Position numbers and translations under genes: made by a program | In this document: positions 34,320 through 41,620 of the stretch, piece by piece | How the letters are laid out: every line of letters begins with the position of its first letter | How positions within the stretch are numbered: the stretch's first letter is position 1 | Notes under the pieces: model-generated | What the model was told of the DNA's origin: nothing | Databases searched by the model: none | The model's input: the letters and a program-made list of their open reading frames with translations, nothing else | Origin: Yinghuangia elevatio | GTDB lineage: Bacteria; Actinomycetota; Actinomycetes; Streptomycetales; Streptomycetaceae | NCBI RefSeq assembly: GCF_040649515.1 | Contig: NZ_JBEZFP010000055.1 | Location: forward strand, 1 to 52,792 | Direction: 5' to 3' | DNA length: 52,792 nucleotides

Positions 34320-34959
34320 CGTGCGGGCCGCCATGACCGCCGGACTCCTCGGGTGCATGACCACGCCCGCCCAAGGCAACGTCGTCCCGGACGGCGCCGT
34401 GTACGCCTGCGACAACGGGAAGTTCGGGAAGGGCTGGCCCGGCGCCGACGCGTGGTGGGCGTGGCTGCAAAAGACGGTCGCCCGGTACGGCGCCGACCGG
34501 TGCCTGTGGGCCGTCGCCCCCGACGCCCCGTTCGACGCGGCCGGCACCCTCGCCGAGTCCCGGCCGTGGCTCGCCCGCATACGCAGCCTCGGCATCCCGG
34601 CGGCGTTCGCCGCGCAGGACGGATGCGACCGACTCGGGCTGCCATGGGACGAGTTCGACGTGCTGTTCCTCGCCGGATCCACCGAATGGAAGATCGGGCC
34701 GGTCGCTGCCCGCCTCGCCCGGGAGGCCACGGACCGCGGGCTGACCGTGCACATGGGCCGGGTCAACTCCCGCCGCCGCCTCGCAATCGCCGAATGGTTC
34801 GGCTGCGACTCCGCCGACGGCACGTATCTCGCCTTCGGGCCTGACCAGAACTTGCCCGCCCTTCGCGGCTGGCTCGACGAAGTCCACCGCCAGACCACCA
34901 TCCCGGTGGCCACATTCGCCGACGCGAAGCCCTCCTTCAACGCCGCACAGGAGGCGTAA
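34288..34959 (+). CDS. dpdA: DpdA-like DNA-guanine transglycosylase
   Basis: A 223-residue protein that I place in the TGT/DpdA family of phage proteins, some annotated as queuine tRNA-ribosyltransferases. Catalytic-Asp candidates are D42 in ACDNGKFG (general acid/base position) and D174 in GCDSADGT (nucleophile position). QDG at 110-112 and FLAGSTEWKIG at 127-137 fit the base-binding loops, and MGRVNSRRR at 156-164 is a family hallmark. DpdA swaps guanine in DNA for a 7-deazaguanine. It lacks the C-terminal zinc site of full tRNA TGTs. It overlaps the transporter gene by 32 bases. Confidence 0.82.
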   Translation: MRYLATPSGPDVRAAMTAGLLGCMTTPAQGNVVPDGAVYACDNGKFGKGWPGADAWWAWLQKTVARYGADRCLWAVAPDAPFDAAGTLAESRPWLARIRSLGIPAAFAAQDGCDRLGLPWDEFDVLFLAGSTEWKIGPVAARLAREATDRGLTVHMGRVNSRRRLAIAEWFGCDSADGTYLAFGPDQNLPALRGWLDEVHRQTTIPVATFADAKPSFNAAQEA

Positions 34960-34962
34960 CCG

Positions 34963-35148
34963 ATGACCCTCGCCACCCTCCTCAGCGTCTTCGCCGTCCT
35001 CGCGCTCACCGGATTCGGGTGGGCCGCCCACCACTCCTCGCAGCAGCGACGCATGGCCGTCCACATGACCCACATCGCGCGCGCCGTCACCGAGCAGGCC
35101 AAGGCCATCAGCGCCATCGAGAAGCGACTCGACGGCGGTGAGTGGTGA
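34963..35148 (+). CDS. Small membrane-anchored protein
   Basis: A 61-residue protein. One transmembrane helix (TLLSVFAVLALTGFGWAAHH) precedes a polar helix (MTHIARAVTEQAKAISAIEKRL) that could form a coiled coil. Its stop overlaps the resolvase start. Function unknown. Confidence 0.62.
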   Translation: MTLATLLSVFAVLALTGFGWAAHHSSQQRRMAVHMTHIARAVTEQAKAISAIEKRLDGGEW

Positions 35149-35705
35149 CCGAGCCGCGCGTGATCGGGATCGACCTCAGCCTCACCGCCACCGGATGGGC
35201 CGACAACCGACTCGGACTCCTCCACACCGACGTCATCACCAGCGAGGCTCAGTCCGGGCACCTCGCCCAGTGCCGGCGCATGGCAGGCATCGTCCGCGCA
35301 CTGTGCTCCGTCGTCGAACGCGGCCCCGTCAGGCCCGACCTGATCGTCGTCGAAGGCCCGTCGTACGGATCCAAAGGCGCCGGCACATGGGACCGCGGCG
35401 GCCTGTGGTGGCTCGCCTACGACTCCCTCCACCAGTACGCGCCGATCGCCGTCGTCTCCCCGTCGCAACGCATGCTCTACGCCACCGGGAAGGGCGCCGC
35501 GTCGAAGGAGAAGGTCGTCGACGCCGTAGCCCGCCGCTGGCCGGACATCAAGACCGACGCCGACAACAACCGCGTCGACGCCGCCGTGCTCGCGCTGATC
35601 GGCCTCGACCACCTCGGCCACGCGCCCGTCGCCATGCCCGCCACCCACCGTGCCGCGCTCGACAAGGTCGCGTGGCCCGCCCTCGACCCCGCCCGGAGCC
35701 TGTGA
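35145..35705 (+). CDS. RuvC-like Holliday junction resolvase
   Basis: A 186-residue protein from GTG 35145 (GTG 35142 is an alternative). RNase-H-fold acidic residues are all visible: GIDLSLTATG (Asp), IVVEGPSYG (Glu) and DADNNRVDAAVLA (late Asp pair). These match phage RuvC-type resolvases that cut branched DNA from replication and recombination. The Lys-rich GKGAASKEKVVDAV helix also fits RuvC. Operon position near YqaJ-RecT supports this role. Confidence 0.88.
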   Translation: MTEPRVIGIDLSLTATGWADNRLGLLHTDVITSEAQSGHLAQCRRMAGIVRALCSVVERGPVRPDLIVVEGPSYGSKGAGTWDRGGLWWLAYDSLHQYAPIAVVSPSQRMLYATGKGAASKEKVVDAVARRWPDIKTDADNNRVDAAVLALIGLDHLGHAPVAMPATHRAALDKVAWPALDPARSL

Positions 35706-36055
35706 TGCCCGCTGCCACCGACACCCCCGACCTGAAGATCTGCGACGACTGCTTCGACGAACTGCCCGCCGCCAGCTTCAAGCGCCACGGCTCCAGCGCC
35801 GACGGCCTCCAAGCCCGCTGCATCCCCTGCGCCGAGAAGCGCAAGCCGCGCGCCAAGAAGTGCAAGCAGTGCGGCCTCAGCAAGCAGCTCACCGCCTACC
35901 CCGTCAACCGCCTCCGCGACGACGGCCACGGCTCCTGGTGCACCGACTGCCACAACGCCGAAGCCCACCGCACCCGACGGCGTCTCGACGAGAAGCGCAT
36001 GCAGCGCCTGTACGAGGCCGGGCTCCTCGCTGCCGAGTCGGCGTACTCCGCCTGA
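35705..36055 (+). CDS. Tandem zinc-ribbon protein
   Basis: A 116-residue basic protein (TGATG overlap). Two similar units each carry a pair of CxxC motifs: CDDC with CIPC, and CKQC with CTDC, with FKRHGSSADGLQAR-type loops between. The pattern resembles the zinc-binding lead of endonuclease VII-like and HNH proteins, but no nuclease motif follows. Probably binds DNA or RNA. Confidence 0.72.
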   Translation: MPAATDTPDLKICDDCFDELPAASFKRHGSSADGLQARCIPCAEKRKPRAKKCKQCGLSKQLTAYPVNRLRDDGHGSWCTDCHNAEAHRTRRRLDEKRMQRLYEAGLLAAESAYSA

Positions 36056-36058
36056 TCT

Positions 36059-36094
36059 CCCGTGCCCGGCCGTGACACGCCGGCCGGGCACGGG
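36059..36094 (+). terminator. Strong hairpin after zinc-ribbon gene
   Basis: A perfect 14-bp stem (36059-36072 with 36081-36094; arms begin CCCGTGCCCGGC) and 8-base loop TGACACGC. It follows the stop at 36055 by three bases and precedes a gene with its own ribosome site, so it likely ends or attenuates the operon. Confidence 0.7.
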
Positions 36095-36128
36095 CCAAGA
36101 CCGACACGAGCGCCGAGAGGAGACGGCC

Positions 36129-37340
36129 GTGGCAAACCCCGTATGGCACACCGAACTTCAGATCCGCCTCGACCTCACGCGGCCCGACCTCGGGCACCCC
36201 GACATGCCCGACCTGTGGGAGCGCTTGCGGGCGGACAAGCGTGAGCCTGCTCGTCGTCGCGGCCTCCGATGCGCAGGAATCTGCTGGGACCGGGGCGTCG
36301 AGGCGTACATGTACCTGAGGGAGCGCAATGGGCTTCGCGAGGCCGTCCATCTCAGCGAGGCACACCAGCAGCTGCACTTCACGCCGACGTCTCCCGAGCA
36401 CAAGGCGTACCAGGAACGGCTTGTCCGTACTGCGGAAGAAGCAGGTCACCGGGCGAAGACCGAAGTCTCCTCTCCGGGGCGGCGCATACGCAGCGACGTC
36501 CTGATCGAGGGCGCCGGCGGGATCGTGGTCCGCGGAGAGGTGCAGGTCTCCGACGTGTCGGCGCCGAATATCGCCTACCGCCGGCGTGTCGGCGAGGAGT
36601 TGGGCTACGTCCAGATCTGGCACACGGACAAGCGGGACCTGAGCGCGCGGTCGGACACGTGGTGGACACGTGCCGACGTGCTGCCGCCGGAGGCCATACT
36701 CGGGCGCCGCGACCTGGAGATCCGGTCCGGCTTCCGGCGCCTGACCTGGGACCGCTGCGGGGTGCTGCGCGGACTGCCGTGCCCGGACCGGCGCAGTGGT
36801 TACTGCGGCGGTCTGCACCCGAAGCATGAACCCGCGGCCATCGGCCTGGACTCCCTGGTGCGCGGCGCGTCCTCCGGGCTGTTGGCCCCCATCGAGTTTC
36901 AGCTGACCCCGACTTCGCGCATCCACCGGATCTGGGTGACCGCCGCCGACAGGGACCGGTACCTCGACGGGGGTGGCCCTGCATCTCCAGAGCCCGAGGC
37001 GGCCGCGGCGTCGCACGCAAGCCGAGGCGGCCCGACCTGCCGGCCTGCCCTGTGTGTCGGCGGCTGCGGCCGAACGGTCTCGCTCCTGGACAGCACCGGG
37101 TCTCGGCGCTGCTGGCACTGCACGCAGCCCGCTCGGCCGCAGCGACCGGCCGGCAGCTGCGCATGGTGCGGATCCACCGAGGGCGTGCGCCTGTACGCAG
37201 CAGGTCGCCGCTGCCGCTCCCATACGCCCGCTGCTCTGGCCGAGGCGGAGGAGCCCGGGCGGGACGCGTACTGCCCGCCCCGCATCTGCTGGTGCGGCAA
37301 CTGCCCGCACGCGGGAGCCAGGCAGGCCCGCGACCACTGA
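36129..37340 (+). CDS. CoiA-like PD-(D/E)XK nuclease with Cys-rich C-terminus
   Basis: A 403-residue protein from GTG 36129 (GAGAGGAG upstream). The middle has RRIRSDVLIEGAGG then VVRGEVQVSD and IAYRRRVGEELGYVQIW. This Asp / Glu-x-Gln arrangement with a following Arg-Tyr helix matches the CoiA nuclease-like domain. The last 90 residues are rich in zinc-type Cys pairs (CVGGCGR, CWHC, CAWCGS, CWCGNC). Possible roles are DNA processing or attack on foreign DNA. It lies between two terminator or replication units. Confidence 0.65.
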   Translation: MANPVWHTELQIRLDLTRPDLGHPDMPDLWERLRADKREPARRRGLRCAGICWDRGVEAYMYLRERNGLREAVHLSEAHQQLHFTPTSPEHKAYQERLVRTAEEAGHRAKTEVSSPGRRIRSDVLIEGAGGIVVRGEVQVSDVSAPNIAYRRRVGEELGYVQIWHTDKRDLSARSDTWWTRADVLPPEAILGRRDLEIRSGFRRLTWDRCGVLRGLPCPDRRSGYCGGLHPKHEPAAIGLDSLVRGASSGLLAPIEFQLTPTSRIHRIWVTAADRDRYLDGGGPASPEPEAAAASHASRGGPTCRPALCVGGCGRTVSLLDSTGSRRCWHCTQPARPQRPAGSCAWCGSTEGVRLYAAGRRCRSHTPAALAEAEEPGRDAYCPPRICWCGNCPHAGARQARDH

Positions 37341-37393
37341 TCCCGCAACACCCGATTTCCCTCCACGTACGAGTGCAAGGAGATGCCGCGCTG

Positions 37394-37498
37394 ATGGCCC
37401 GCATCCGCAGTACCAAGCAGGAGACGCGCGAAGCGTGTTGGAGCCACTCCGGGCTTGCCGTGTCCAGCATCCTCGGCGCTGCCGCTGGCGGTGCCTGA
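37394..37498 (+). CDS. 34-residue peptide resembling a replication-protein N-terminus
   Basis: A short frame from ATG (AAGGAG upstream) that begins MARIRSTKQE and overlaps the next gene by TGATG. MARIRSxKPE is the common first line of phage replication-organiser proteins, yet this frame stops after 34 residues in a hydrophobic tail. It could be a decayed leftover of an older initiator start or a short leader peptide. Confidence 0.5.
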   Translation: MARIRSTKQETREACWSHSGLAVSSILGAAAGGA

Positions 37499-38655
37499 TG
37501 GCGCGCGCGCACGGCCGCACCCTTACGTCCATCTGGGACAACGAGGATTTCTGCGCGCTGGACGAAGGGCCGCAGCGGCTCTACCTGTTCCTCATCTCGC
37601 AGCCCAACCTCAACCACGCGGGGCTGTTGCCGCTCACGCTGAAGCGCTGGGCGAGGAAGGCCCGCGGGTTGTCCGTCGCCGGACTTGAGGAGCGACTCCA
37701 CGTCTTGGCCGACGCTCGGTTCGTCGTCCTCGACGAGGAGACGGAGGAAGTCCTCATCCGCACGTTCGTCCGCAACGACGGCGTCTGGAAGATGCCGAAG
37801 GTGATGGGCGCGATGGTGTCCGGCGCACAGGAGATCTCGTCGCATCACCTGCGGCGCGCGCTGCTCGCCGAGATGGACCGCATCCCCCTCGACGAACTCA
37901 GCGACGAGGCTACGGCGCGCGGTGGACCGTCTGTGCGCCGGCAGATCGCCGACCACATCGGCGCGCTCCGCAAGGCCATCGCCGTACCGGACCCGAGCCC
38001 CCTGCCCGACCCCAGCGGAGGGGGATCGCCAGGGGTATCGGAACCCCCTGCGATACCCCTGGCGAACCCTTTCGCAGGGGGTTCCGCATCCTCCTCCGAA
38101 ACCCTCTCGGATCCTCCTCGCGAACCCTCTACGCACGCGCACGCGCGCACATCACACGCGCATTCCCCTGCCCCTGCCCCTGCCCCTACCCCTACCCCTG
38201 CCCCTGACCCCAGTTCGGCCTACGGCCGGCAAGAGGCCCTCCCCGGGACGCCCGAGCCCGAGCCGGACGTCGTCGACGCCGAACTCGTCGACGACACCGC
38301 CGCCGGCGCCGAGCTCGTCCTCGTCGAAACGACCACCGCCCAGACCCTCGTCGGCGAGTGGATCGACAACGTCCGCAACCGGCCGCCCGGCAACGTCATC
38401 GGCCAGGTCTCCAAACAGCTCAAGCAGCTCCTCGACGAAGGCATCGACCCGCACCACGTCCGCGCCGGCCTCGCGCAGTGGGCTCACCGCGGCCTGCACC
38501 CGTCGGCGCTGCCCGCGCTCGTGAACGAAGTCATGAACCGCACGGCGCCCACCGGAGCCGGGTCCCGGCAGCAGCAGGAGACCGACGACATGTTCGCCCG
38601 CATGGCCTCCCGTGCCGCCGCCCGAGTCGCAGCGAAGGAACAGGAGGCGTCGTGA
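37498..38655 (+). CDS. Phage replication initiator (replisome organiser, DnaD-like C-terminus)
   Basis: A 385-residue protein. The N-terminal winged-helix part (1-120) contains TSIWDNEDFCALDEGPQRLYL and RFVVLDEETEEVLIRTFVRNDG, typical of lambda-O/RepO-like initiators. A disordered Pro/Ser/Ala linker (about 165-255) is encoded by strongly repetitive DNA. The C-terminal region (TLVGEWIDNVRNRPPGN, LKQLLDEGIDPHHV) looks DnaD-like and would contact the helicase or its loader. As in lambda O, the origin may lie inside this gene. Confidence 0.8.
   Translation: MARAHGRTLTSIWDNEDFCALDEGPQRLYLFLISQPNLNHAGLLPLTLKRWARKARGLSVAGLEERLHVLADARFVVLDEETEEVLIRTFVRNDGVWKMPKVMGAMVSGAQEISSHHLRRALLAEMDRIPLDELSDEATARGGPSVRRQIADHIGALRKAIAVPDPSPLPDPSGGGSPGVSEPPAIPLANPFAGGSASSSETLSDPPREPSTHAHARTSHAHSPAPAPAPTPTPAPDPSSAYGRQEALPGTPEPEPDVVDAELVDDTAAGAELVLVETTTAQTLVGEWIDNVRNRPPGNVIGQVSKQLKQLLDEGIDPHHVRAGLAQWAHRGLHPSALPALVNEVMNRTAPTGAGSRQQQETDDMFARMASRAAARVAAKEQEAS
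38027..38211. other. Candidate replication origin inside the initiator gene
   Basis: Two perfect, interlocked inverted repeats: 14 bp (38027-38040 with 38051-38064, arm CGCCAGGGGTATCG) and 13 bp (38040-38052 with 38073-38085, arm GGAACCCCCTGCG). Iteron-like CGAACCCT occurs at 38063 and 38121, with CGAAACCCT at 38097. Then a tract of CCCCTG/CCCCTA units runs 38165-38211, giving about eight G4 runs on the other strand, able to form a G-quadruplex. All this falls in the linker-coding region of an initiator gene, the position of the lambda origin. Confidence 0.6.
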
Positions 38656-39071
38656 ACGAGCTCGAAGCGGTCTCGATCACCCGCTACGTCAAAGCGCTCT
38701 GCCCGCACCAGAAGTTCGACGAGTTCACCGCGGACGCCTGGTTCGACGTCCTCGGCCCGTACGGATTCGACGACTGCAAGCAGGCCGCGGCAGCCATCGC
38801 CGGGCGGCAGGCGTTTATCTCGACGTCCGACATCGTCGCCGAGGTCAGGCGCATACGCGCCAAGCGCCTCGACGGATTCGTGTACGTGCCCGGCGACGGA
38901 GACGGCGACCCGCAGGTGTACCTGGCCCGGCGCCGCGCCCAGATCGAGCTGGTGGCGTCCGGCCGCCGCGCCGCCGACCCCGAGAAGGCGCTCACCGCCG
39001 GAGCCGACCAGGTCGTCGTCGGCGAACTCGTAGCCGGCGTCGGCCAGCCCGTCCCCGAGGAGTCGACGTGA
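38652..39071 (+). CDS. Possible helicase-loader-like protein
   Basis: A 139-residue protein from GTG (overlap with the initiator). The N-terminal helices ITRYVKALCPHQKFDEFTAD and DVLGPYGFDDCKQAAAAIA, then FISTSDIVAEVRRIRAKRL, resemble G39P-type loaders, which follow initiators in many phages. No Walker motif is present, so it is not a DnaC-type ATPase. Assignment rests mostly on gene order. Confidence 0.6.
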   Translation: MNELEAVSITRYVKALCPHQKFDEFTADAWFDVLGPYGFDDCKQAAAAIAGRQAFISTSDIVAEVRRIRAKRLDGFVYVPGDGDGDPQVYLARRRAQIELVASGRRAADPEKALTAGADQVVVGELVAGVGQPVPEEST

Positions 39072-39397
39072 CGTACCGCATCACCGAGGACGACATCCGC
39101 GAGGTCCGCGCGCAGGGCGACCTGAAGGCGCTGCTGACCGCGGCCCGCACCCAGGGCACCGCGGACGCGGCCCGCAACCGCGCGGCCGTCCTCGCCCACC
39201 CGGACCTCGCCGAGCAACTGTGCGTGGCGCCGTGCAAGTTCGCGGCCCCCGAGATGTGGACGGGCTACATCGGCCCGAAGTGGATCGAGGGCCGCCACGG
39301 CGAAGCGGTTCTGAACACCAGCCCGTACCGCGCCCAGCTCGTCGCGCTCGTCGCCGAGGCCGAGCAGCGCAACACCCGGAAGGACGCCGCCGCATGA
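39068..39397 (+). CDS. Hypothetical phage protein
   Basis: A 109-residue helical protein (GTGA overlap). It has YRITEDDIREVRAQGDLKAL, a pair of cysteines in LCVAPCKF, and a WTGYIGPKWIEG aromatic segment. No family recognised. Confidence 0.62.
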   Translation: MTYRITEDDIREVRAQGDLKALLTAARTQGTADAARNRAAVLAHPDLAEQLCVAPCKFAAPEMWTGYIGPKWIEGRHGEAVLNTSPYRAQLVALVAEAEQRNTRKDAAA

Positions 39398-40059
39398 CAA
39401 TCCGCGTCTACGGCGACCCCGCCGCCAACCGCTGGTACCCCCGGCAGCGCACCCAGTGGACCTGCTCCGACGAACTCCAGCCCGGAACCATTGTCGTCTG
39501 GGAACGCGAACCGCACCGCGTGATCGAGGTCCGCGAACGCCCCGACGAACTCTGGGGCGACAAGTTCGAGCAGGCGTGGCAGGAACGCGGGCGAGGCGAC
39601 CGCTCCACGTGGCGGTACCGGCCGGTGGTCGTCGTGCTCCAGCCCGACGAGCAGCCGACGGCCAAGCCGCTGCACCTGTGCGGTCCCGCCAACCATCAGT
39701 GGTGGGTGCTCCCCGAGCACTACGCGATCTGCCGGATCTGCCGGGAGCTCCCGCCGTGCCGGCACGAGATCACCGAGGGCCACATCTCGTTTCAGATGAA
39801 ACGCACCACCGAACTCCTCGCGATCCCGCGCGGCCACTGCCTCGCCTGCGGCGAGGCGATCACCCGGCGCATGAACGCCGCCCGGTTCCCCGGCCCGAAC
39901 CTATGGCGCCCCGACCTCGGCGACAACAGCGCCGTCTTCCACGCCCGCGCGGCCTGCGCTGAAGGACGCGCCGAGTACAAGGCGCAGTGGGACGCCCGCG
40001 GAGACGACGCCGACGAGCAGTTGTCCATCGACCCTCCCGACACCGGAGGCCCCGCATGA
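39394..40059 (+). CDS. Zinc-binding hypothetical protein
   Basis: A 221-residue protein (ATGA overlap). N-terminal strands (TIVVWEREPHRVIEVRERP) suggest a small SH3- or PUA-like domain. The second half has two likely zinc knuckles: CRICRELPPCRHE and CLACGEAITRR. It may bind nucleic acid; function unknown. Confidence 0.65.
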   Translation: MTIRVYGDPAANRWYPRQRTQWTCSDELQPGTIVVWEREPHRVIEVRERPDELWGDKFEQAWQERGRGDRSTWRYRPVVVVLQPDEQPTAKPLHLCGPANHQWWVLPEHYAICRICRELPPCRHEITEGHISFQMKRTTELLAIPRGHCLACGEAITRRMNAARFPGPNLWRPDLGDNSAVFHARAACAEGRAEYKAQWDARGDDADEQLSIDPPDTGGPA

Positions 40060-40256
40060 TCCCCGACGCTGCCGTGCCCGTCCTCGCCGAAGCGCTGTAC
40101 GCCGTCGGCGACGAGATCGGCATGAACGCGGACGCCGACGCGCTGTTCGTCGCCCGCCACCTGGAGACCGCGGGCTGGGCCGTCGTCGACGCCGACGAAC
40201 TCGCCGAGCTACGCGACCTCGCCTCCCGCCTCGCCGCCCGATCGGAGACCCCCTGA
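40056..40256 (+). CDS. Small hypothetical phage protein
   Basis: A 66-residue protein (ATGA overlap). Helical and acidic: VPVLAEALYAVGDEIG, then VVDADELAELRDLASRL. No family recognised. Confidence 0.6.
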   Translation: MIPDAAVPVLAEALYAVGDEIGMNADADALFVARHLETAGWAVVDADELAELRDLASRLAARSETP

Positions 40257-40645
40257 TGCCCGCCCGTGTCCAGCGCCGTCGCACGAAGGGCTGGCGTCTG
40301 CCGCCCGGCGCGGTGATCGTCGACCGCAGCAGCCGCTGGGGCAACCCGTACCGCGCGTACGACTCCAGCGCCCGCGAGCACTTGATCGCCGCGTCGCAGT
40401 TCGCTCTCCTGCTGGCCGGGCGCGCGGACTTCCCGCACCCGGACCTGCTGATGCCGTATCCGCCGGACGAGGAGATCCGCGCCGAGTTGGGCGGTCGGGA
40501 CCTCGCCTGCTGGTGTCCGCCGGAGCACGCGTGCCACGGCGATGTGCTGCTGGCCGTCGCGAACGGGCTGCCGATGCCTCGGCTGCTGAACGACGAGGCG
40601 ATCTTCCTGGCGCTGATGGTGAAGGGCAGGCCGTCCGGTGCCTGA
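40256..40645 (+). CDS. DUF4326 protein
   Basis: A 129-residue protein (TGATG overlap). It has the DUF4326 landmarks: RRRTKGWRLPPGAVIVDRSS, RWGNPYRA, and LACWCPPEHACHGDVLLAVANG with its conserved Cys/His set. This domain is frequent in phages and mobile elements and may bind metal; biochemical role not known. Confidence 0.85.
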   Translation: MPARVQRRRTKGWRLPPGAVIVDRSSRWGNPYRAYDSSAREHLIAASQFALLLAGRADFPHPDLLMPYPPDEEIRAELGGRDLACWCPPEHACHGDVLLAVANGLPMPRLLNDEAIFLALMVKGRPSGA

Positions 40646-41228
40646 CCTCGATCTCGCCGCTGTGCGTGCGGACCTGGCTACGTACCAGGCTCCGGCTGCG
40701 CCTGGGCAACCACTGGTCGCCACGGCGCCCTTGCCGCTCTTCGCGGTCAACGCACTCGGGCGGATCCTCCAGGAGCACCTGCCCGCGTTGCTGACCGAAC
40801 TCGCCCGCCGCGATGCCCGCATCACCCGCCTGCGGATCGCGCTGGCTGCCGAGCGTCGTGAGGCGGCGTGTTTCCGGGCGGCGCACCGGGACCGGCAGGG
40901 CCTGCCGTCGGATCCGAGGCACGCGGTGTGCCGGATGGCGGACGACGACGGGTTCGAGCGGGCGGTCCTCGACAGGTGGCACGCGGCGTCGGGTGCGGAC
41001 TGCCCGGTGCACGGCTGCGACGGGGAGCGGATCGAGCTGGAGGTCGTCGGCAAGCCGTCGTTCGTCCGGCTCACGTGCGGCCACGACCCGGTGCCGCCCG
41101 CCGTGGGCGTCGTGATCGACGAGACGCACGTGTGGCAGCCGGGCGAACCTGCGCCCCTCCCTACCCCCGCGAGCGCCCCTGTGCGCCCGCCTGAGCCCCG
41201 CGACCCCACTCCGGCGGGCGCGGACTAG
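40638..41228 (+). CDS. Hypothetical phage protein with Pro-rich tail
   Basis: A 196-residue protein from GTG inside the previous gene (eight-base overlap). A helix (LTELARRDARITRLRIALAAERREAACF) is followed by paired Cys/His in DCPVHGCDG and a strand region. The last 35 residues are Pro/Ala-rich. Function unknown. Followed by 96 bases without signal. Confidence 0.6.
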   Translation: MPDLDLAAVRADLATYQAPAAPGQPLVATAPLPLFAVNALGRILQEHLPALLTELARRDARITRLRIALAAERREAACFRAAHRDRQGLPSDPRHAVCRMADDDGFERAVLDRWHAASGADCPVHGCDGERIELEVVGKPSFVRLTCGHDPVPPAVGVVIDETHVWQPGEPAPLPTPASAPVRPPEPRDPTPAGAD

Positions 41229-41324
41229 ACCCGCACCCCTCCCGGGCCCGCAGAGAGGCGCACAGGGCCTCGGGTGGGCGAACTCCGCACAACAGCCGCA
41301 ACCGACACGAACGAGGAGAACCCC

Positions 41325-41534
41325 ATGGTCTACAAGATCCCGCCGCTCACCCGCGAGGAACTGGCCGCCGAACGCGACGCCAACCCGCGCCCCGCCGACT
41401 GCGAGACATGCCAGTCCGGCACACCCGTGGAGCACTGGCCGTCCACCGTCGGCTGCCGTTCGTCCTGGCGCCGAGGCGACGACGGGATCGAGCGCGTGTC
41501 CCGCACCCACTGCACCTGCGACTTCTGCTTCTGA
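41325..41534 (+). CDS. Cys-rich miniprotein
   Basis: A 69-residue protein from ATG 41325 (GAGGAG upstream). Six cysteines are visible: CETC, GCRSS and CTCDFC with a nearby His, enough for one zinc site. First of a block of Cys-rich proteins reaching to 45080. Function unknown. Confidence 0.62.
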   Translation: MVYKIPPLTREELAAERDANPRPADCETCQSGTPVEHWPSTVGCRSSWRRGDDGIERVSRTHCTCDFCF

Positions 41535-41620
41535 CCCGCCCGCCGTCGTCCACCCCGGCATCACCCCGACCACCTGACCACCCATCAGAACCAGCCAGCC
41601 AACCAGTCACAGGAGACCCC

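Noticed and set aside
34288..34959. Reading the DpdA-like gene as a host-type tRNA-guanine transglycosylase
   Set aside because: At 223 residues it is much shorter than bacterial Tgt and lacks the C-terminal Cys/His zinc site; phage context fits DpdA better.
38165..38211. Hexamer tract considered as a CRISPR array
   Set aside because: Six-base units without spacers inside a coding linker; not CRISPR. No CRISPR array or cas gene was seen anywhere in the window.
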